From positions 1 through 8,028 of the forward strand of contig JBBSTY010000165.1 of assembly GCA_038235385.1 (NCBI GenBank): a stretch of DNA of 8,028 bases, written 5' to 3'. Shown in pieces: positions 5,273 through 8,028 of this stretch. The position numbers and the translations under genes are program-made. The DNA comes from JBBSTY01 sp038235385 (GTDB lineage: Bacteria > Actinomycetota > Acidimicrobiia > Acidimicrobiales > Acidimicrobilacustridaceae). Each line of letters starts with the position of its first letter. The first letter of the stretch is position 1. The notes under the pieces were generated by a model. The model made no database searches. It worked only from the letters and a program-made list of their open reading frames with translations, and was not told where the DNA came from.

Positions 5273-6433
5273 ATGCGGGTAGCGGTCACCCTGGAGCAGT
5301 GCTGGCACGAGATCCCGGGTGGGGTGGCCACCTCGGCGATCGAGTCGCTCCGCGCGCTCGAGGCCCACGCCTCGCTCGACCTCATCGGCGTCGCCGCCCG
5401 CCACGGCGCGCCGCCCGACGAGCCGTGGCGACCTCCGGTGGAGGTGCGTCACCTCGGACTGCCCCGCCCGGCCCTCTACGAGTCCTGGCACCGCATCCGG
5501 TGGCCCGACGTCCGACGGGCGACGGGTGACGTCGATGTCATCCACGTCACCGGCATGGCGATGCCGCCTCGCACGGTCCCGATGGTCGTCACTGTCCACG
5601 ACCTGGCGTTCCTCCGCTCGCCCGAGAGCTTCACCGCTCGCGGGGTTCGGTTCTTCCACCGCGCCATCGAGCTGGCGCGGCGTGACGCCGACATCGTCGT
5701 GTGCCCGTCGGCAGCGACGGCAGCCGAGTGCATCGAGCACGGGTTCGCCCCGAACCGGGTGCGGGTCGTGCCCTGGGGGATCGCCGTTGCGCCATCGACC
5801 CCGGACGAGGTGGCGCGCGTCCGCGGCGCCCACCGGCTCGACCGTCCCTACGTGTTCTGGAACGGCACGATCGAGCCCCGCAAGAACGTCCCGACGTTGA
5901 TCGATGCCTTCGCCCGCATGGGCCGCACCGATGTCGAGCTCGTGATCGGTGGCCGGGCGGGTTGGAACGACGAGCTGGCCGCGGTCGAACGTCGCGGCGG
6001 TGCCCGGGTGCGCCGGTTGGGGTTCGTGCCCGCCGCGGACCTCGCACCGCTCCACGCCGGTGCCTCGGTCTTCTGCTTCCCGAGCCTCCAGGAGGGCTTC
6101 GGGCTCCCGGTCCTCGAGGCGATGGCCCAGGGCACACCCGTCGTCACGTCGTCGGGGACCGCGACCGCCGAGGTGGTCGGGTCGGCGGGGGTCACCGTCG
6201 CGGCCGACGACGTGGACGCCATCAGCCACGCGCTCGACGATCTGCTGGACGACCCGGAGCGCGCTCGGCGCCTCGGCCGGGCCGGCCAGGAGCGGGCCCG
6301 TCACCACTTCAGCTGGGAGCGGACCGCCGACGGCCTGGTGGCTGCGTACGAGGCGGCGGTCGGCGTGGCCGGACAGGGCCACGACCGGGTCGCCGAGCAG
6401 GTCGGATCGCGTCGCGGGCGGTCACGGCGATGA
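5273..6433 (+). CDS. GT4-type glycosyltransferase (first of three)
   Basis: A 386-residue GT-B fold retaining glycosyltransferase of the GT4 type, probably acting at the inner face of the membrane on a lipid-linked glycan. The N-terminal domain has IPGGVATSA (14-22), the acceptor-side glycine-rich loop, and TVHDLAFL (107-114). The C-terminal donor domain has NGTIEPRKN (197-205), the phosphate-contacting Arg/Lys motif, and EGFGLPVLE (274-282) with the E-x7-E pair Glu274 and Glu282. Donor and acceptor sugars cannot be read from this; the neighbours suggest UDP-xylose or UDP-glucuronate as candidates only. The C-terminus (from about 367) is an Arg-rich tail ending SRRGRSRR, beyond the normal domain end, which could touch acidic lipids. 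There is a 30-base gap after uxs with no Shine-Dalgarno sequence, and no earlier in-frame start. Its stop overlaps the next start by four bases. Confidence 0.9.
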   Translation: MRVAVTLEQCWHEIPGGVATSAIESLRALEAHASLDLIGVAARHGAPPDEPWRPPVEVRHLGLPRPALYESWHRIRWPDVRRATGDVDVIHVTGMAMPPRTVPMVVTVHDLAFLRSPESFTARGVRFFHRAIELARRDADIVVCPSAATAAECIEHGFAPNRVRVVPWGIAVAPSTPDEVARVRGAHRLDRPYVFWNGTIEPRKNVPTLIDAFARMGRTDVELVIGGRAGWNDELAAVERRGGARVRRLGFVPAADLAPLHAGASVFCFPSLQEGFGLPVLEAMAQGTPVVTSSGTATAEVVGSAGVTVAADDVDAISHALDDLLDDPERARRLGRAGQERARHHFSWERTADGLVAAYEAAVGVAGQGHDRVAEQVGSRRGRSRR

Positions 6434-7575
6434 CGCGCCGGGTGGGGTTGAACGCCATGTGGCTCGTCCCCGGTGTCGTGGGCGGAAGCGAGGAGTACAC
6501 CACGAGGCTCCTCAACGCGATCGTGTCCGACCCGCCGTCCGACGTGGATCTGACGCTGTTCGTCAACTCGTCGTTCCCCGACGCGTACCCCGAGCTGGTC
6601 GATCGGTTCCGCACCGAGGTGGCGCCGATCTCGGGCCACCGCAAGGCGCTCCGGGTTGGCGCGGAGACCTCCTGGCTCGGGATGCGGACCCGCCACCTGG
6701 GGCTCGACCTGGTCCACCACATGGGCGGGATCCTGCCGGCGTGGCGGCCCGCGCCGTGCATCCTCACCATCCACGACCTCCAGCCGCTGGTGCTCCCCGA
6801 GCACTTCGCCGCACCGAAGCGGATCTTCAACCGCTTCACGGTGCCGCGATCGGTGCGAGCGGCACGGCTCATCGTGACCCTCACCGAGTACACGAAGGCC
6901 GACCTCACCGCGCGCCTCGGGACGGCGCCCGACCGCATCGTCGTGGTGCCGCCCGGGTTCGGGCGGGGCAACGGCGGCGACGATGTCGAGATCACCCCAG
7001 GGGGGCACGTCCGGGCGACCTACGCGCTCGGCGACCATCCGTTCTTCGTGTTCCCCGCGATCACCTATCCGCACAAGAACCACCTGATGCTCCTGCGCGC
7101 CTTCTCGGATCTCCACCGTCAGCACCCCGACGTGCTGCTGGTGCTCACCAGCGGCGAATCCCAGATGGAGGAGGACGTCACCGACGCCATCGTGAGGTTC
7201 GGCCTCACCCGCCACGTCCGCCGGCTCGGCCGCATCCCCGAGGCGCACCTCACCGCGCTCTACCGCGAGGCGGTCGCGCTCACCTTCCCGTCGCGCTACG
7301 AGGGCTTCGGACTGCCGGTGCTCGAGGCCATGGCCGCGGGGTGTCCGGTGCTCGCCTCGGACTCGACGGCGCTCCCCGAGACGGTCGGCGGTGCCGGGCT
7401 GCTCCTCGACCCGACCCGACCGTCGGCGTGGACCGACGCCATGGCGCACGTGCTCACCGATGCCGCTTCCCGATCGGCGCTCGTGGCCGCCGGGTTCGCG
7501 CGGATCGAGCGGTTCGACTGGCATGCGTCGGCAGGGTTGCAGATCGACGTCTACCGTCGAGCGATCCGAGACTGA
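6430..7575 (+). CDS. GT4-type glycosyltransferase (second of three)
   Basis: A 381-residue GT-B glycosyltransferase. The N-terminal domain shows VGLNAMWL (5-12), VVGGSEEYTTRLL (16-28) with the Gly-Gly acceptor loop, and LTIHDLQPL (112-120). The donor domain has the TYPHKNH motif (212-218), in the place where many members have PRKN, and EGFGLPVLE (291-299) with Glu291 and Glu299 as the E-x7-E pair. It resembles the mannosyltransferase-like branch of GT4, but the substrate is not determinable. Apart from these motifs it differs clearly from the preceding gene, so it is not a recent duplicate. The ATG at 6430 overlaps the previous TGA (ATGA), a classic coupled start; the open frame extends upstream to 5701 but that part is only a shadow of the preceding gene. 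Length and motifs are complete. Confidence 0.9.
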   Translation: MTRRVGLNAMWLVPGVVGGSEEYTTRLLNAIVSDPPSDVDLTLFVNSSFPDAYPELVDRFRTEVAPISGHRKALRVGAETSWLGMRTRHLGLDLVHHMGGILPAWRPAPCILTIHDLQPLVLPEHFAAPKRIFNRFTVPRSVRAARLIVTLTEYTKADLTARLGTAPDRIVVVPPGFGRGNGGDDVEITPGGHVRATYALGDHPFFVFPAITYPHKNHLMLLRAFSDLHRQHPDVLLVLTSGESQMEEDVTDAIVRFGLTRHVRRLGRIPEAHLTALYREAVALTFPSRYEGFGLPVLEAMAAGCPVLASDSTALPETVGGAGLLLDPTRPSAWTDAMAHVLTDAASRSALVAAGFARIERFDWHASAGLQIDVYRRAIRD

Positions 7576-7586
7576 AGGCCGATCGC

Positions 7587-8028
7587 GTGCGACTCACCAT
7601 CTTGTGCCCCCACTTCGCGCCCGACGTGGCGCCGACCGGCGAGGTCATGACCTCGATCGTGTCCGAACTGGTCCGGCTCGGGCACCGGATCGAGGTCGTC
7701 ACGTCGTTGCCCTGGTACCAGCACCACGCCCTCGAGCCGGGCTGGGACGGTCGGCTCGTGCGCCACGAGCGCACCGACTGGGGTCGCATCACCCGGGTGC
7801 ACCCGTTCCCGACGGACAAGACCAACATCCCGGCGCGCGGCTTGGCCTTCGGCGGCTTCACGCTCCTCGCCACGATCGAGGGACTGATCGCCCGCTCCCG
7901 TCCCGAGCTCGTCCTGGTCAGGTCGCCACCGCTCTCGCTCGGCGCTGCGGGTTGGGTCGTGGCCCGGGCCCATCGGGTGCGCGTCGTGTTCAACATCCAG
8001 GGGGTGTTCCCGGATGTCGCCGTGGAGC
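7587..8028 (+). CDS. WbuB-like GT4 glycosyltransferase, N-terminal part (cut by window end)
   Basis: An open frame starting at GTG 7587 runs without a stop for 147 codons to the window edge. It begins VRLTILCPHFAPDVAPTGE, the N-terminal strand and P-x-G loop of WbuB/WcaI-like GT4 enzymes, and later has VRSPPLSLG (111-119) and FNIQGVFPDVAVE (135-147), which corresponds to the N-x-QD-x-x-PE-x-AV motif of that subgroup. The usual Asp of the QD pair is Gly139 here. Known relatives transfer amino or deoxy sugars onto lipid-linked O-antigen or colanic-type precursors; the donor here is unknown. The GTG lies 11 bases after the previous stop, and AAGG (7575-7578) gives a Shine-Dalgarno-like site 8 bases upstream; no other in-frame start exists between the two genes. 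It is the fifth gene of the operon, and the catalytic C-terminal domain is outside the window. Confidence 0.85.
   Translation, partial: MRLTILCPHFAPDVAPTGEVMTSIVSELVRLGHRIEVVTSLPWYQHHALEPGWDGRLVRHERTDWGRITRVHPFPTDKTNIPARGLAFGGFTLLATIEGLIARSRPELVLVRSPPLSLGAAGWVVARAHRVRVVFNIQGVFPDVAVE

Noticed and set aside
4277..6382. 701-codon minus-strand open frame opposite uxs and the first glycosyltransferase
   Set aside because: It is a shadow of two well-supported plus-strand genes, with composition typical of antisense GC-rich frames.
5701..6429. Upstream extension of the second glycosyltransferase frame
   Set aside because: It overlaps the first glycosyltransferase in another frame and is Arg/Gly-rich; the conserved protein starts at the ATGA overlap at 6430.
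6092..7335. Near-identical DNA at 6092 onward and 7300 onward (EGFGLPVLEAMA coding) as a possible repeat
   Set aside because: It reflects the same conserved GT4 donor-site motif in two paralogous genes; the similarity does not extend into the flanks.
6301..7524. 407-codon minus-strand open frame opposite the second glycosyltransferase
   Set aside because: It has no recognisable motif and lies entirely opposite conserved GT4 sequence.

Overview
This GC-rich window has tightly packed genes, long antisense open frames and promoters with few -35 elements. That fits a high-GC actinobacterium. The leaderless-type promoters and gene content would suit the Acidimicrobiia (Ilumatobacter-like), but the lineage is an inference from style, not from a marker gene.

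Layout. Positions 1-104 hold the 5' end of an unidentified minus-strand gene. It is divergent, across only 44 bases, from a complete acyl-CoA dehydrogenase gene (149-1309). A 94-base gap with a weak hairpin and a good extended -10 box leads to a leaderless-looking GTG-started LytR-CpsA-Psr (LCP) gene (1404-2846). A perfect-looking hairpin starts directly after the LCP stop codon. A 174-base gap then carries a probable promoter with an inverted repeat, followed by a run of five plus-strand genes: UDP-glucose 6-dehydrogenase (3021-4301), UDP-glucuronate decarboxylase / UDP-xylose synthase (4301-5242), and three GT4-type glycosyltransferases (5273-6433, 6430-7575, and 7587 to the window end, partial). 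Start-stop overlaps at 4301 and 6430 and gaps of only 30 and 11 bases indicate one operon, which continues beyond the window.

How the genes work together. The first two operon genes should convert UDP-glucose to UDP-glucuronate and then to UDP-xylose. The three glycosyltransferases would use these or other activated sugars to build a surface or secreted glycan. LCP proteins attach lipid-linked glycans to the cell wall, so the upstream LCP gene could provide the last step, but it has its own promoter and terminator-like hairpin and may serve another polymer. No initiating sugar-phosphate transferase, flippase, polymerase or ABC exporter is visible here; they would have to lie downstream or elsewhere. 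The acyl-CoA dehydrogenase is catabolic and appears unrelated.

I see no RNA gene, insertion sequence, CRISPR array, phage gene or defence system. The most interesting points are regulatory: a 9-mer shared just upstream of the -10 boxes of the LCP and UDP-glucose dehydrogenase promoters, a dyad over the latter's -35 region, and two genes whose -10 box sits exactly 7 bases before the start codon.
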